A stretch of DNA of 64,000 nt from Rapana venosa (Eukaryota > Mollusca > Gastropoda > Neogastropoda > Muricidae). The stretch spans positions 42,146,080 to 42,210,079 of the forward strand of contig CM054145.1 of assembly GCA_028751875.1 (NCBI GenBank), written 5' to 3'. Both the position numbers and the translations under genes were made by a program. The notes under the pieces are model-generated. The model did not search any database. It was given only the letters and a program-made list of their open reading frames with translations, and was not told the origin of the DNA. This document shows positions 1-11,770 of this stretch, one piece after another (the first letter of the stretch is position 1; each line of letters opens with the position of its first letter).

Positions 1-162
1 AAAGAATTTAACAAATATTTACAAACCTGTTTCACTGTGGCACCCATGCCAGAGAAAACGTGTTGTGTCAATTTTGTTCCTCGTGATGCATGCCAAATGG
101 GATGCAAAGCTTTAAGACAATAAACGGGTGTGTTGGTTTTTTGTGTATGGTTCATTGTTCAG

Positions 163-1671
<1,509 letters not shown>

Positions 1672-1854
1672 CAGAAACAGGTTCGACAGATGAGGAAACA
1701 AAGAAACAAAGAGTTGACTAACCTGCTGAATCTCAGTCCTGTCTTCCCAGCGAGGGCCAGGTCCTCCTGTTCACCTGCACCAAATTCTGTTCTTGGAGAA
1801 CAGCAGCATAAAGCAACTGCTAATGCCCGTTTTCTCCATATGCATCTACCCTTC

Positions 1855-1884
1855 CCCCCCCCCCCCCTCTCTCTCTCTCTCTTT

Positions 1885-1982
<98 letters not shown>

Positions 1983-2020
1983 CTTCTCTTCTCTTCTCTT
2001 CTCTTCTCTTTTCTTCTCTT
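1855..2020. repeat. C-run, (CT)n and (CTCTT)n tract
   Basis: A run of C (1855-1867) passes into CT repeats, then CTAT (about 1966-1982), then a CTCTT pentamer array to about 2020. Confidence 0.95.
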
Positions 2021-2041
2021 TTTACAAAATACTATTTCAGC

Positions 2042-2345
2042 GCCAGTGCTTCTGTTTCGTCTTTCTGTCCGTTGCGATCATCAGATGGACAGCTCAGTCT
2101 CTGTGATGAAGGCGGCTGTATACTGCAGGTCTTCCTCCCAGTCTCCATAGAGCTTCTTGGCCACTTGGGTGGTATGGGTCAGTCAGGCCAGATCCTCTTT
2201 CTTCAGAGTGCTACCTCATGTAGCGGGCAGGACTGTGGCAGCACATGGCCTGTTGTCTGGCTGCCAGTCTTGCAAGGGCTCAACTGCTCTGTGTGGCCTG
2301 TGTGGAGTTTCATGCACATAACATGGCAGTTTAGGCGGTTGTAGT
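2042..2345 (-). pseudogene. LINE 3' coding remnant (C-terminal zinc-knuckle-like region)
   Basis: Read on the minus strand this stretch gives, with frame breaks, a peptide resembling the end of molluscan non-LTR retrotransposon polyproteins. The order is a YNRLN segment, a HTEQ segment, a GSQTTGH segment, CPL, then KRIWPD and a final stop near 2064. Such endings follow the RNase H domain in Jockey/I-type elements. Stops and frameshifts show it is dead. Family assignment rests on recalled resemblance, so the exact clade is uncertain. Confidence 0.5.
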
Positions 2346-2351
2346 CTTTTC

Positions 2352-2741
2352 TGAGCCTGAACATGATCAGTTACAATCCCCCTCATCCCCCCCACACCCC
2401 CACTGTCTGAATTAGCCTTGCACCAAAATAGCTACTAGCTGAAATGGGTCTCTAGCCTCATTACTCCCCCTTCCCCATTTTCTCTCTCATTTCACTTCTG
2501 CAGTACTCTTTTTGTTTCTGGTGCCGAAATGTGGTTCGACAGGCGACTTCTAAGACTTAAAAGGTGAGGCAGAAGGAAAAAATGAAAGCATTCTTGATGA
2601 ACTCTCAGCTCAGTGAGAATTTCTCTGTCTCTGAGATTATAAAGTGCTTTGAATTTGAAATGTTGGCTAAAATTAAAAAGTACGGCTTGAGATATGTTGG
2701 TTATGCAAACAGAACACACACACGCACACACACACACACAC

Positions 2742-2788
<47 letters not shown>

Positions 2789-3634
2789 CTGACGACAGTT
2801 CTCCAAGGCAAGGTTAAGGGCAGAAGGAAAAGATGCAGACCACCAACACTCTACATTGCCAACATCACTGAGGCCTGAGGTCTGGGGGAGGGGTGGGGGG
2901 TGGGGGGCTACAGCAGATCGTAGAACTCAGCAGAGACACAGAGAATTGACGAACCCTGGTGGCATTGCGTGGAGCTTCTTCTGACGACAGTGGCGATGGA
3001 GACAATTGAATTATTGAGTTGTAATTGTTACTGCTGTTATGGAAAGCACCTTATCTTTTTGCAAACACGAAAATATGACATTTTATTATGTATGCAAAGG
3101 GCGAAGTATTCAAGTCATCTGACAAAACCGTGAATGACCTGTTGTTGAATATTACATCATACATTGTTCAAACTGGTTGGTATGACACCTTGAATTGGTT
3201 TGCCGTTTGGTGACCTTTTTTTAAACAAAAATTATTTTAAATCATATAACAGACGACACTTCGTGAGACACACCACCGACTTTTCATCAGCAAAGAATGC
3301 AATATGCATTCATTTCCAAGTGCATTGTCCATCCCAGAAATCAGTGTGTTTGTTATAGAGTCATCACACACACACACACACAAAACACACACTATATTCA
3401 TGCATCCAGGTTCTTGGGTTACTGTACCAGGGATAGGCCAGGCTGATAGGAGTGAGTGAGATGGCTTGTACCTGTAAGTTTATAGTCTGTCTGTTCTTTT
3501 CTAAGTCTGTCAGCGTTATGAAGGATGGGCCTAGTCTGATCATTTTGCATAAATGTGCGGTAAACAAGTTCATTAGATATTGTTGTTGTTGCTGTTGTTG
3601 GATGTCATGGTGGTGGTGGTGGTGGTGGTGGTGG
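2352..3634. other. Non-genic stretch with (AC)n and (TTG/TGG)n arrays
   Basis: No gene is recognised. It holds an AC array (about 2715-2783), a G-rich patch (2885-2908), a short AC array (3364-3390), and TTG followed by TGG trinucleotide arrays (3579-3638). Confidence 0.7.
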
Positions 3635-4185
3635 TGATGGTGCCCGTTCCTGGCACCCAGAATAAACGAAGTACTCAGACTCACTCTCATCGGAAGATGC
3701 TCGTATGAATGTCAGTGGTGAAAGCCGAAAGGGAGCCACTGACAGGAAGATGGAAGTCTTAAGCGCCAAAAACAAGCTGGGAAGCAGAGCTGAAGACCTT
3801 CCAACATACCCGGGGAACCATTCAGAAGCTGGCCCAGGACAGACAGGAGTGGAGAACTTTTGTTGCTGCCCTACGTGCCAATAAGGCACAAAGGCATTGA
3901 TGATGATCAGACTCACTCATCCCACCTGGGAATCACTGTGAGACTGCAAGTACTCATACTGGATGCATGAGAAGTTTGCCTGTATGACTGTTTTCAATTA
4001 CGTCGCCATACAGGCAGCCATATTCTACCTTCAGAGGATGTTTTTCCCCTGTCAGTGTGAGTGCAGGTTATTCTACTAAGAGGTTGCCGCGGCTGAAGGC
4101 AATCTCAACACAACATTGTAATGTAGGCTTCAACACTTGGCTTCTATCCATAACTGACACAGCTTTTAGCATGGGCCCACACTAT
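3635..4185 (-). mobile_element. SINE family C copy, interrupted by a LINE fragment
   Basis: The stretch at 3907-4185 matches dispersed copies at 33575-33965, 37165-37440 and 49160-49470. Shared words include ACTCACTCATCCCACCTGGG and GGCTGAAGGCAATCTCAACA. The better-preserved copy at 33.6 kb has a pol III B-box-like GGTTCAAATCTC, so the family is probably tRNA-derived. Here the element lies in reverse orientation. It is split at 3687-3906 by a LINE 3' fragment that duplicated TCAGACTCACTC. Confidence 0.7.
3687..3906 (+). mobile_element. 5'-truncated LINE 3' end nested in a SINE
   Basis: Bases about 3785-3906 are nearly identical (about two differences by eye) to the 3' end of the LINE at 19846-21275. 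They cover the last 40 or so codons and the TGATGATGA tail. The fragment is flanked by a 12-bp direct repeat, TCAGACTCACTC (3675-3686 and 3907-3918), read as a target-site duplication. Bases 3687-3766 do not match the intact 3' region and may be rearranged. High identity implies recent mobility of this family. Confidence 0.8.
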
Positions 4186-4211
4186 GTATGTTGCTGGGTT
4201 GGGGTTTTTTT

Positions 4212-4345
4212 GTTTAATCGTTCCTTGGCTAGAGCTCCGAGGTTCCTCACCAAAAGTGAGATTTTTTGCGTATGTGACCGTTTTAGCCCGGTTAAGGTTG
4301 CGCTAATCCGACTTCGGGAGTGACGTCTAAACACGTCACCGTGTG
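4212..4345 (-). mobile_element. SINE family D fragment
   Basis: The sequence carries the family D words CTAGAGCTCC, GTGACCGTTTT and CCGACTTCGGGAGTG. Related copies lie at about 8322, 25860, 31605, 47448, 53450 and 61757. The orientation follows the copy at 61757, whose B-box-like end is on the minus strand. Confidence 0.6.
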
Positions 4346-4547
4346 CATGCAGTTTATTTGGGGGTTTGTTTGTTAGTATGTTTGCTTGCTTGTTTGTTGT
4401 TTGTTTGCTTGCTTTCTTGCTTGCTTGTTTGGGTTTTTTTTGGGGGGGAGGGGGGGGGGTTGTTGCTGTTGTTGGGCTTTTTGGTGTTTGTTGTTTTGGA
4501 TTGGGTTGTTTGGGGTTTTGGGGTTTTTTGTTGTTGTTTTGGTTTTT

Positions 4548-4637
4548 GTTCCTGGAACGGATGCCTCAGTGATGGCTCGAACCCAGACCGTCAGATAGCG
4601 AGCTCAACGCTCTAACCACTAAGCTAGGCTACCTCTC
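4548..4637 (-). mobile_element. tRNA-like SINE family A head
   Basis: Reverse complement gives an A-box-like TAGCTTAGTGGTTAGAG and a B-box-like GGTTCGAGCC. It corresponds to the 5' head of the full-length family A SINEs at 30672 and 35391. The body is absent: G/T-rich sequence follows it on one side and a C run on the other. Confidence 0.6.
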
Positions 4638-5370
4638 CACCCCCCCCCCCCCCCCCCCACCCACCCACCTCCCCCAGCATCGTATTTATTTCCAAGTGCA
4701 TTGTCAATCCTAGAGATTACTGTGTTATTGACTCATTGCAATAACTTCTTCTTCGTCGTCGAATGCTCAGACAGCAACTAGTCTTGTCTGTCATATGAGC
4801 TATAAAAAAAAAAAAAAGCCTTGAGCTGCCGTTAAGCGCCTGACAAGTCAGGCCCAGCGCATCCGACTTCGGCATTACAATAACGCAAAAGGCCTACTAT
4901 GCATACATCCAAGGCTCTCTGTCTCCTAAACCAGGCGGGATGGGCAGGGCAAGCCAAGCCACTAAGGGAAGGAGTGAGATGCTAGTTACCAGAAAGTTAT
5001 AATCTGTCTTTTGCAAGTCAGGAAGCGTGCATCATAATATTATTATCATTGCACAAAATACGCAGTAAACATGTTTGCCGGATTCGTAGAAATTGTTGTT
5101 GTTGTTGTTGTTGTTTTGGTGACTGTAGATTTTAGCTTCGTTCCATTTCCCCCTCCCCCTCCCCCCCCCCCCCCAACCTCTCTTATTGTGCAGCAGTAAA
5201 AGCTACAGATTGCTTGAAAAGTTTTTACAGGTTTGTTTTGTTTTGGGTTGTTGTTATTTGGTTGGCTTAATGGGGAGTTGTGCTTGTTTTTTCGTTTTTT
5301 TAATTTTTGTACTACATCCGGCAATCAAATACTAGGCATTTTCCTTAGAGGCCTACTTGATGACGTTTCT
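4638..5370. other. Non-genic stretch with homopolymer C and (GTT)n
   Basis: No gene is seen. It contains C runs at 4639-4659 and 5160-5174, a GTT array at 5094-5115, and otherwise unrecognised sequence. Confidence 0.6.
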
Positions 5371-5412
<42 letters not shown>

Positions 5413-5417
5413 CCTCT

Positions 5418-5448
<31 letters not shown>

Positions 5449-5497
5449 TCTCTCTCTCCCTCTCTCTCCCCTCTCTCTCTCTTCCCTCTCACTCTCT

Positions 5498-5541
<44 letters not shown>

Positions 5542-5604
5542 CTCTCTCCTCTCCCTCTCCCCCCCCCCCCCTCCTCCTCCTCCTCTCTCTCTCTCTCTCT
5601 CCCC

Positions 5605-5645
<41 letters not shown>

Positions 5646-5646
5646 T
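5371..5646. repeat. Interrupted (CT)n microsatellite
   Basis: About 275 bp of polypyrimidine with CT units broken by CTCC, a C run (5561-5571) and CTCCTC. The complement strand is pure purine. Confidence 0.95.
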
Positions 5647-6009
5647 TGACGAGTTCCAGCTCTTCCTCTCTACTTCCAGACTTCCCCTTCATAAAACTCA
5701 CTTTTTCTCACACTTTCAAGTTCCACCACTAACCACCACCACCACCCTCCCACCCACCCCCTACCCCCACCCCACCCCACCCCACCCTCCTCTGTGTGTG
5801 TATGTGTGTGCCTCAGTCAGTCATCCATCACACACATTCAAGTCAACTCTCACATTAACATGACTATTCCTGTAGCAAGCAAGCAGGCTGCCTTTGCATT
5901 TTGCTCCTCCTGATCTCCTGACTTAGTTTTCTTCCACTCTTCTTCCTTCCTGCCTTCCTTCCTTCCTTCCTTCTTTTCTTCCTTCCTTCCTTCCTCATAC
6001 CACACACAC

Positions 6010-6043
<34 letters not shown>

Positions 6044-7634
6044 CTGGGCCACAACCAGCGCACGAGCCGAGGCCTCTGACGTCAGGATGGGGGCTGGGTG
6101 CACACGCGCCAACGCTTCACTTTGCACGTGCTCTGCGTAGCCCTAGTAGGTTACACTCCCGGGTTTAGCTTGCAGGGTGATGTAGTAGTTTCTATGGAGT
6201 GCCAGTCATTAAATATTGTTTGCTGGTTTTCACAGTGTGGGGTTTTTTGTGTGTTGTTTGTTTGGTGTTTTTTTGTGTTTGTTTGTGGGGGGTTTTTTTG
6301 GGTTTTTTTTTTTTTTTGGGGGGGGGGGGGTTAAAGTATGAAAAAATGCACTGTATACTTGTTTTTTTTTGGGGGGTTGAGGCCATCGATTAACACCAGG
6401 TAGTGATGAGAAAGTGGGAAATGATCATCAAATGAGAATTGCTTAATATGTTCCTACAAGTGTAGACCCTTCCCATGCATAATTATTGTGGTGAGGCAGC
6501 TTAGTAGACAGCAAAGGACTGAGGGGGCGCTGGGGGGGGGGGGGGGGGGGGGAGTGTTTGCTTAATTTGGTTTTTTTTAAGCTTCCAAATTTGTTCATAT
6601 TGTCCTGAGTTTTAAGTCAGGGGGTAGTCTTTCACCAAAAAATGGGGTTGTTATTTGTGCTGATGCCTTAGTACGTGGAGTACGAAAATGCAAAGAGTGA
6701 TGTATGAAAATAGAAGGAAAAGGTGCCAGATTCTAACCGTAGAGTGTAACCGCAGAAGGCTAGCCCGGCAGAAGGGGAGAGGAGAGGGTCTGGTGCCAAA
6801 AAAAGACAGTCTGCCAGCCGGGTTCTTTCCAGCTTAGCTTTTGTCTGGAAGAAAGGGTGGTGAACTGAAAACGATTTTTTAGGGGGGGGTTGTGAGGAGA
6901 AAAAGGGGAGGTGAGTGTATTGGTGGTAGTGGTGGTGGTGTAACTGAAGCAAGCAGGAGGGGCTGGCTACTAGGGTTGGGGGGGAGGAAGAGCAGAAGGA
7001 GGAGGAGGAGGAGGAGGGAGAGCGTCGTTGGACGATAAAAGTCGACCGAAATGACGAGGTAAGTTCATTCGCTGTTTCAGCGTTTGCCGCGAAGTTTGGG
7101 GGAATAATTATTGTTGTTGTTGTTGTTGTGGATTACAGGTAAACTTACCTACCTTTACCTGTACTGTGCGTGCTTTCGTCAGGCTGCGTCAGGTGTTGGC
7201 TGAAAGAAAGGAAGGAAGGAAAGCAGGAAGGAAGGAACCAACCAAGGAAGGTGGAATCTAAAAGTGTATGAGACTTACTGCTCTTTTTTTTCTCTCTCAA
7301 ACCTTTGCTAGTGTAATTAATCAACTGAAAAATATATTTCAAAGCCTTGCAGAAGTAAGACCTTCTTTTTGCTTTTTTGTTTTTTTAAAGAAGTCGATCG
7401 TTGACTTCTTGTATTACCTGAAGAATGCAACTTACGTCACAAAGATCAGCTGGGCGAGAATGACGTCAGTCTGAGTCTTTTCTTTTTTCTTTTTTTTTTT
7501 TTTTTTTTTTTCGGATTTGCTTCCCCAGTCTGTGTGTGTCATTTCTGCCGAATCAGGGGGATTTTTGGTGGAGAAACCGGTAAGTCGTTTTAGTGACTTT
7601 TAAAATTCGTTTTTGTCTTTTTTCTGGTTTTAAG
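5647..7634. other. Non-genic stretch with several simple repeats
   Basis: No convincing gene is seen. Simple repeats are C/A-rich (5727-5790), CTTC (5955-5995), CA (6002-6040), T/G-rich (6240-6380), a G run of about 22 (6531-6552), GGA (6998-7018), GTT (7110-7130), GGAA (7205-7235) and a T run (7490-7511). A short ATG ACG AG followed by a perfect donor-like GTAAGT occurs at 7051-7064. Confidence 0.55.
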
Positions 7635-7739
7635 ATGAACTACAAACGCAGGCGAGAAAGAGATCGTAAAGTTTTAAAACATGCGAGAAGAAATGCTATG
7701 GCTGATTTGGCAATTGTGGTGGAGTCAGGGTTTTTGTGA
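7635..7739 (+). other. Short basic ORF of unknown origin
   Basis: A 34-codon frame opens with MNYKRRRERDRKVLKHARRN and ends at TGA 7737-7739. It is preceded by a pyrimidine-rich stretch ending TTTTAAG that could act as a splice acceptor. A different frame continues past the stop with an acidic-then-basic peptide ending in MPMKRWKRDNQTY, suggesting one indel inside a once-longer coding stretch. No family is recognised. It could be a gene fragment, a transposon fragment or chance. Confidence 0.2.
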
Positions 7740-7865
7740 TAACTAGTGGCAAGGATTGTAGTGAAGAAGATTGTTCCATGCCGATGAAGAGATGGAAGAG
7801 AGATAACCAAACTTATGAAACAATGTTTCTGGGGGGTTTTCTATAAAGTGGTTATGCACCTTATA

Positions 7866-8043
7866 ACATTTCTGTCTGTCTGTCTGTCTGTTGTCTGCTG
7901 TCTGTCTGTTGCCTGCTGTCTGTCTGTCTGTCTGTTGCCTGCTGTCTGTCTGGTTGTCTGTCTGTCTGTTGTCTGGTTGTCTGTCTGTTGCCTGCTGTCT
8001 GTATGTATGTCTGTCTGTCTGTCTGTCTCTCTCTCTCCCTCTC

Positions 8044-8090
<47 letters not shown>

Positions 8091-8092
8091 AA
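7866..8092. repeat. (CTGT)n followed by (CT)n
   Basis: A degenerate CTGT/CTGCTGTCTGT array to about 8027 merges into CT repeats to 8086. Confidence 0.95.
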
Positions 8093-8321
8093 AATTTTCG
8101 TGTTCAAGTTCAGCTCTCTTTCCTTGAGGGTAGGATGAAAAAAGTATTTCATCAATTACCCCTAGAAAATAAAAATTGGGGGGGGGGGAGGGAGGGAGGA
8201 TGTCTCTTTCCTCCTCCTCTCTCCGCTTGTTCTTCCTTGCTCTCGCTTGTCTTCCCCCCTTTTATTTCTTTCCTTTTTCATTCCTTCTTTTCTCGGACTG
8301 TTAGTTATGTCATTTTTCCTC

Positions 8322-8450
8322 TCGGCTAGAGCTCCAAGGTTGACCTTACCAATGGGGATGAGATTTTTCCTTATGCGACCGTTTTTGCCAACTGATGTGG
8401 CTGCCGCATTCCGACGTCAGGGATAATGTCTAGACATGTGACACCAGTTC
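8322..8450 (-). mobile_element. SINE family D fragment
   Basis: Shares CGGCTAGAGCTCCAAGG, ATGCGACCGTTTTTGCC and the GACATGTGACACC region with the fragment at 4212-4345. It lies immediately next to a family A SINE. Confidence 0.6.
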
Positions 8451-8487
8451 GCACGCGTTTCTTCTTTTTTTTTCTTTTTTTTAATTT

Positions 8488-8760
8488 TGTCATCGGTCCC
8501 CACACGCTATTGCCTACTCTTCCGAAAGGTAGTACGTTGGTACGGGTATTAACGTGTGCGTAAGATGTTCTGCGTGCGTTTGCACTCGGGACTTCGGTTT
8601 ATAGCCTCGATCCAAGGTCTCTCGTGGGGTGAATGGAGTTGGTACTGATACTGAGTTGGTACTCAAGGAAGAAAAAAAATCCTCTCGAACAGGTGCCTCG
8701 GTGGTGGTGGCTCGATCCCAGGCCGTCAGATCACGAGCGCAATGCCCTAACCACTAGACC
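8488..8760 (-). mobile_element. SINE family A, diverged, 3' tail missing
   Basis: Matches the family A body (CTACTCTTCCGAAAGG, AAGATGTTCTGCGTGCG, CGGTTTATAG). It ends with a reverse-complement tRNA head: ATCACGAGCGC, then ATGCCCTAACCACTAG. The tail segment with the conserved TGGATGTAAAAAAGCAC is absent. Confidence 0.7.
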
Positions 8761-8949
8761 CCCCCCCCCACTCCACCCCCAGCCCCACGTCCCACGTCCA
8801 CCTCGCTTCAGTCTGTTTCAAGATTGCTTAGTCTCTTCCATTGCAGGTCATAATAAAACAGGAATGATATATAGACCACCTGTTCGGTGTATGCAGGAAA
8901 GGTGTTCCAAGTTTTCTGAGTTAAAGTGTAGTAGAGGTAGAAGTTAACA

Positions 8950-9352
8950 TTAGCAGTAGTAGATGTAGTAGTAGCGGTGGTGGTGATGGTGGTGGTCGTC
9001 GTCGTTCGGTGGTGGTGGTGGTGGTGGTGGTGGTGGTCATTATGGTGGTGGGTGGTGGTGGTGGTGGTGGGTGGTCATATGGTGGTGGTGGTGGTGGTCA
9101 TTATGGTGGTGGTGGTGGTGGTGGTGGTGGTGGTGGGTGGTGTGGTGGTGGTGGTCATTATGGTGGTGTTGGTGGTGCATGATCATTATGGTGATAGTGG
9201 TGTGTGGTGGTGGTGGTGGTGGTGGTGGGTGTGGTGGTGGTGGTGTGCAGATCATTATGGTGTGGTGGTGGTGGTGGTGGTGTGGTGGTGGTGGGTGGTG
9301 GTGGTGGTGGTGGTGGTGGTGGTCATTATGGTGATAGTGGTGGTGGTGGTTT
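8950..9352. repeat. (TGG)n array with CATTATGG interruptions
   Basis: About 400 bp of TGG/GGT trinucleotides interrupted about every 40-60 bases by TCATTATGG. The regular interruptions suggest a higher-order repeat grown by duplication of blocks. Confidence 0.95.
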
Positions 9353-9547
9353 TCAGTTCATACTTTCATTTCATAGTTTCTCAAGTTGAGACATTAAAGT
9401 AGTCTTGAGTGGTGATGGTGATGGTGATGGTAGTGGTAGTCGTCGTCGTCGTTGTCGTCGTCGTGATAAGAGTGGCGGTGATGATAGTGATCGTGGGGAT
9501 AATAATGGTTGCCATGGGTGTCATGAGGTGGTGGTAGTGGTAGTAGT

Positions 9548-9655
9548 AGTATTTATTTATTTATTCTTTTATATCGAGGATAATGGAATAAGCACTTATT
9601 TGTTTTTTTACATCCAGTCCCCGTGTGTATGCAGTTTTGTAAATTTTGTCATCCG
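9548..9655 (-). mobile_element. SINE family A 3' tail fragment
   Basis: Reads ATTTATTTATTTATTC, then ATCGAGGATAATGGAATAAGC, ACATCCAGTCCCCGTGTGTA and TTTTGTAAATTTTGTCATC. This is the reverse complement of the family A 3' end. Confidence 0.75.
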
Positions 9656-9659
9656 TAGT

Positions 9660-10095
9660 AAGTATGCCGGTAGTGATGGTGGCGGTGTGGGGGTGTGGTG
9701 GTTGAGGTCAGCTGACTGTCTTTCTGCTTCCTTGTCAGTCTACTCTGTTTTCCCAGAACTGAGAGAAGTCACTTAAGTGTGTTTTAGTTATAGAAGCAAA
9801 AACGAGAGAGTTGAAGATAAAACTCTGTGAAGATTGTATGCATCATTTTTTTCCCTGCCAAGTCAGACAATTTACTGATTTTATGAATAAAAGCCCAAAT
9901 GATCTCTGATAAAATAAAGCAAAAACAATCAACTTTTTTTTAATTTAAAGAAGAAGAAGAAATAGTTAAGAAAAAACTGAAGTAGACCTATGCATAATGA
10001 GAATGCTTGCTATAACTTAGGCAATCACAGCCATTGTGACAGTACTACTATTACTGTTGTTGCTGCTGCTGTCGTTATTTCTACTACCACTACCA
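9660..10095. other. Non-genic stretch
   Basis: No gene or element is recognised. It is A/T-rich around 9780-9980. Confidence 0.5.
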
Positions 10096-10167
10096 TTGCC
10101 GCTACTCCTCATCCTCATCCTCCTTCACCTCCTCCTCCTCCTCCTCCTCCTCCTCCTACTACTACTA

Positions 10168-10217
<50 letters not shown>

Positions 10218-10267
10218 GCTTCTTCTCTTCTTCTTCTTCTTCTTCTTCTTCTTCTTCTTCTTCTTCA

Positions 10268-10310
<43 letters not shown>

Positions 10311-10490
10311 CTTCTTCTTCTGCTTCTTCTTCTTCTTCTTCTGCTTCTTCTTCTTCTTTTCTTCTTCTTCTTCTTCTTCTTCTTCTTCTCCTTCTTCTTC
10401 TTCTTCTTCTTCTTCTTCTTCTTTCTTCTTCTTCCTCCTCCTCCTCCTCCTCCTCCTCTTCTGCTGCAGCAGCTGCTGCTACTGCTCCTT
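10096..10490. repeat. Compound trinucleotide array of xCT units
   Basis: Successive blocks of CCT, ACT, GCT, TCT, GCT, TCT and CCT extend for nearly 400 bp. Adjacent blocks mostly keep the CT dinucleotide in phase, so only the third position changes from block to block. Confidence 0.95.
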
Positions 10491-10762
10491 CTACGACCAT
10501 TACCACCACCACAGCCACACCATGACTACTGCTTACTACTATGACAAAATTAATGCTGAGGGCAGCTACTGCATCTTCTACCACGATGACTGCTGCTGCT
10601 ACTAGTAGGCCTACTACCGCTGCTGCTGTTGCTACTAAATTATAGCACGCGCGCGCGCACGCACGCACCACACACACACACACACACCACAGCACACACA
10701 CACGCACCCACACACACCGCACGCACGCATACAACACACACACACACACACACACCTCTCTC

Positions 10763-10793
<31 letters not shown>

Positions 10794-10890
10794 CTCTCTC
10801 TCCTCTCTCTGTCTAATATCGCTTTTCGATGGATAGACGTTAAAACGAACACACACACACACACACACACACTCCTCTCCACTCTCTCTC

Positions 10891-10922
<32 letters not shown>

Positions 10923-11336
10923 CTCTCTTCACTCTCTCTCTCATCCCAAACCTAAACCCAACTATAGTTAGCTAACCCTTAAGATAAACAAACCAGTATG
11001 TGTGTGTATATGTGCGTGTGTGCGTGCGCGCGCACGCGCGTATGTGTGTGTGTGTGTGTACACACACACACACACACTCACCCACTCACTCCCACACTCC
11101 CCCACCAAACCTACTAAACCCAACTAAACAATTTCACTAACCTTTACTTAAAGAGGTCAACCAACCAACCCAATGTATACACACACAACACACACACACA
11201 CACACAACACACACAAACAACCACACAACACACACAAATACAACACCCACCACAAATACAACACACACACCCACAAATAAATACAACACGCCCCAAAAAA
11301 AAACTATTCTTCAAAACGAACGCGCCTGCCTGTGGC
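10491..11336. repeat. (CA)n/(CT)n-rich tract
   Basis: CA arrays at about 10670-10760, 10850-10872, 11060-11077 and 11178-11275 alternate with CT (10755-10815, 10873-10940) and CG-rich alternating purine-pyrimidine patches (10648-10668, 11020-11042). No gene is seen. Confidence 0.9.
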
Positions 11337-11498
11337 AGTTTACTGGAAGCGGTCCGCACCAACAGCAGTCGCCTCATCGACGTATACCTGGCCGTGCCCC
11401 AAGCCTTGGCGCCTAGGGAGCTTCACCAGGCCGTCTTCCTGGCTGCGGAACTGGGGCTGGTGGACGTCCCGCGGGCGCTGATGGGGGCCGGGGTGAAG
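11337..11498 (+). CDS. Probable ankyrin-repeat exon of an ASB-type protein
   Basis: This GC-rich stretch reads as ankyrin-like sequence: a SLLEAVRTNSSRLIDVYL helix pair, then LHQAVFLAAELGLVDVPRAL followed by MGAGVKV. It follows an acceptor-like GTGGCAG and stops at a donor-like AAG/GTGGGA. Codon use is like that of the SOCS-box exon at 13.9-14.7 kb and unlike the surrounding repeats. I infer it is an N-terminal exon of the same gene. The exact ends are uncertain, and any more 5' exons are hidden in the microsatellite region upstream. Confidence 0.55.
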
Positions 11499-11575
11499 GT
11501 GGGAGGCCAAGGACCAGCAGCCACAAAACACCGCCTCTATTTGCCGTGTCGCAACAATCAGTCCGGGGCAGTTTC

Positions 11576-11770
11576 TATGCTGGGCGGGTAGGACCGCAGC
11601 GTGGTTGGACGGCTTGCCAGCTTGGCCAAGGAGCACGCCGTGTCACTGGCGGCGGACTGGGCTACGAGGGTGTGAGGGTGCTGCTGGGTATGGGGCCGCG
11701 GGACGTCAGGGACTCGGCAGGCTGCAGCCGCTTTCCTGGCCGTGCGCACAAGCGTTACGGGGGCATTCAG
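11576..11770 (+). CDS. Probable ankyrin-repeat exon with frame slips
   Basis: One frame gives LASLAKEHAVSLAAD; a second continues GYEGVRVLLGMGPRDVRDSA; a third gives FLAVRTSVTGAF. Together they look like one ankyrin repeat and the start of the next, split by small indels. The stretch ends at a good donor, CAG/GTATGG (11771). The breaks fit either assembly or base-calling indels beside the G-rich intron, or decay of the gene. It is probably part of the ASB gene that ends at 14699. Confidence 0.45.

Noticed and set aside
9071..9402. Trp- or Val-rich frames over the TGG array
   Set aside because: They are direct translations of the trinucleotide repeat.
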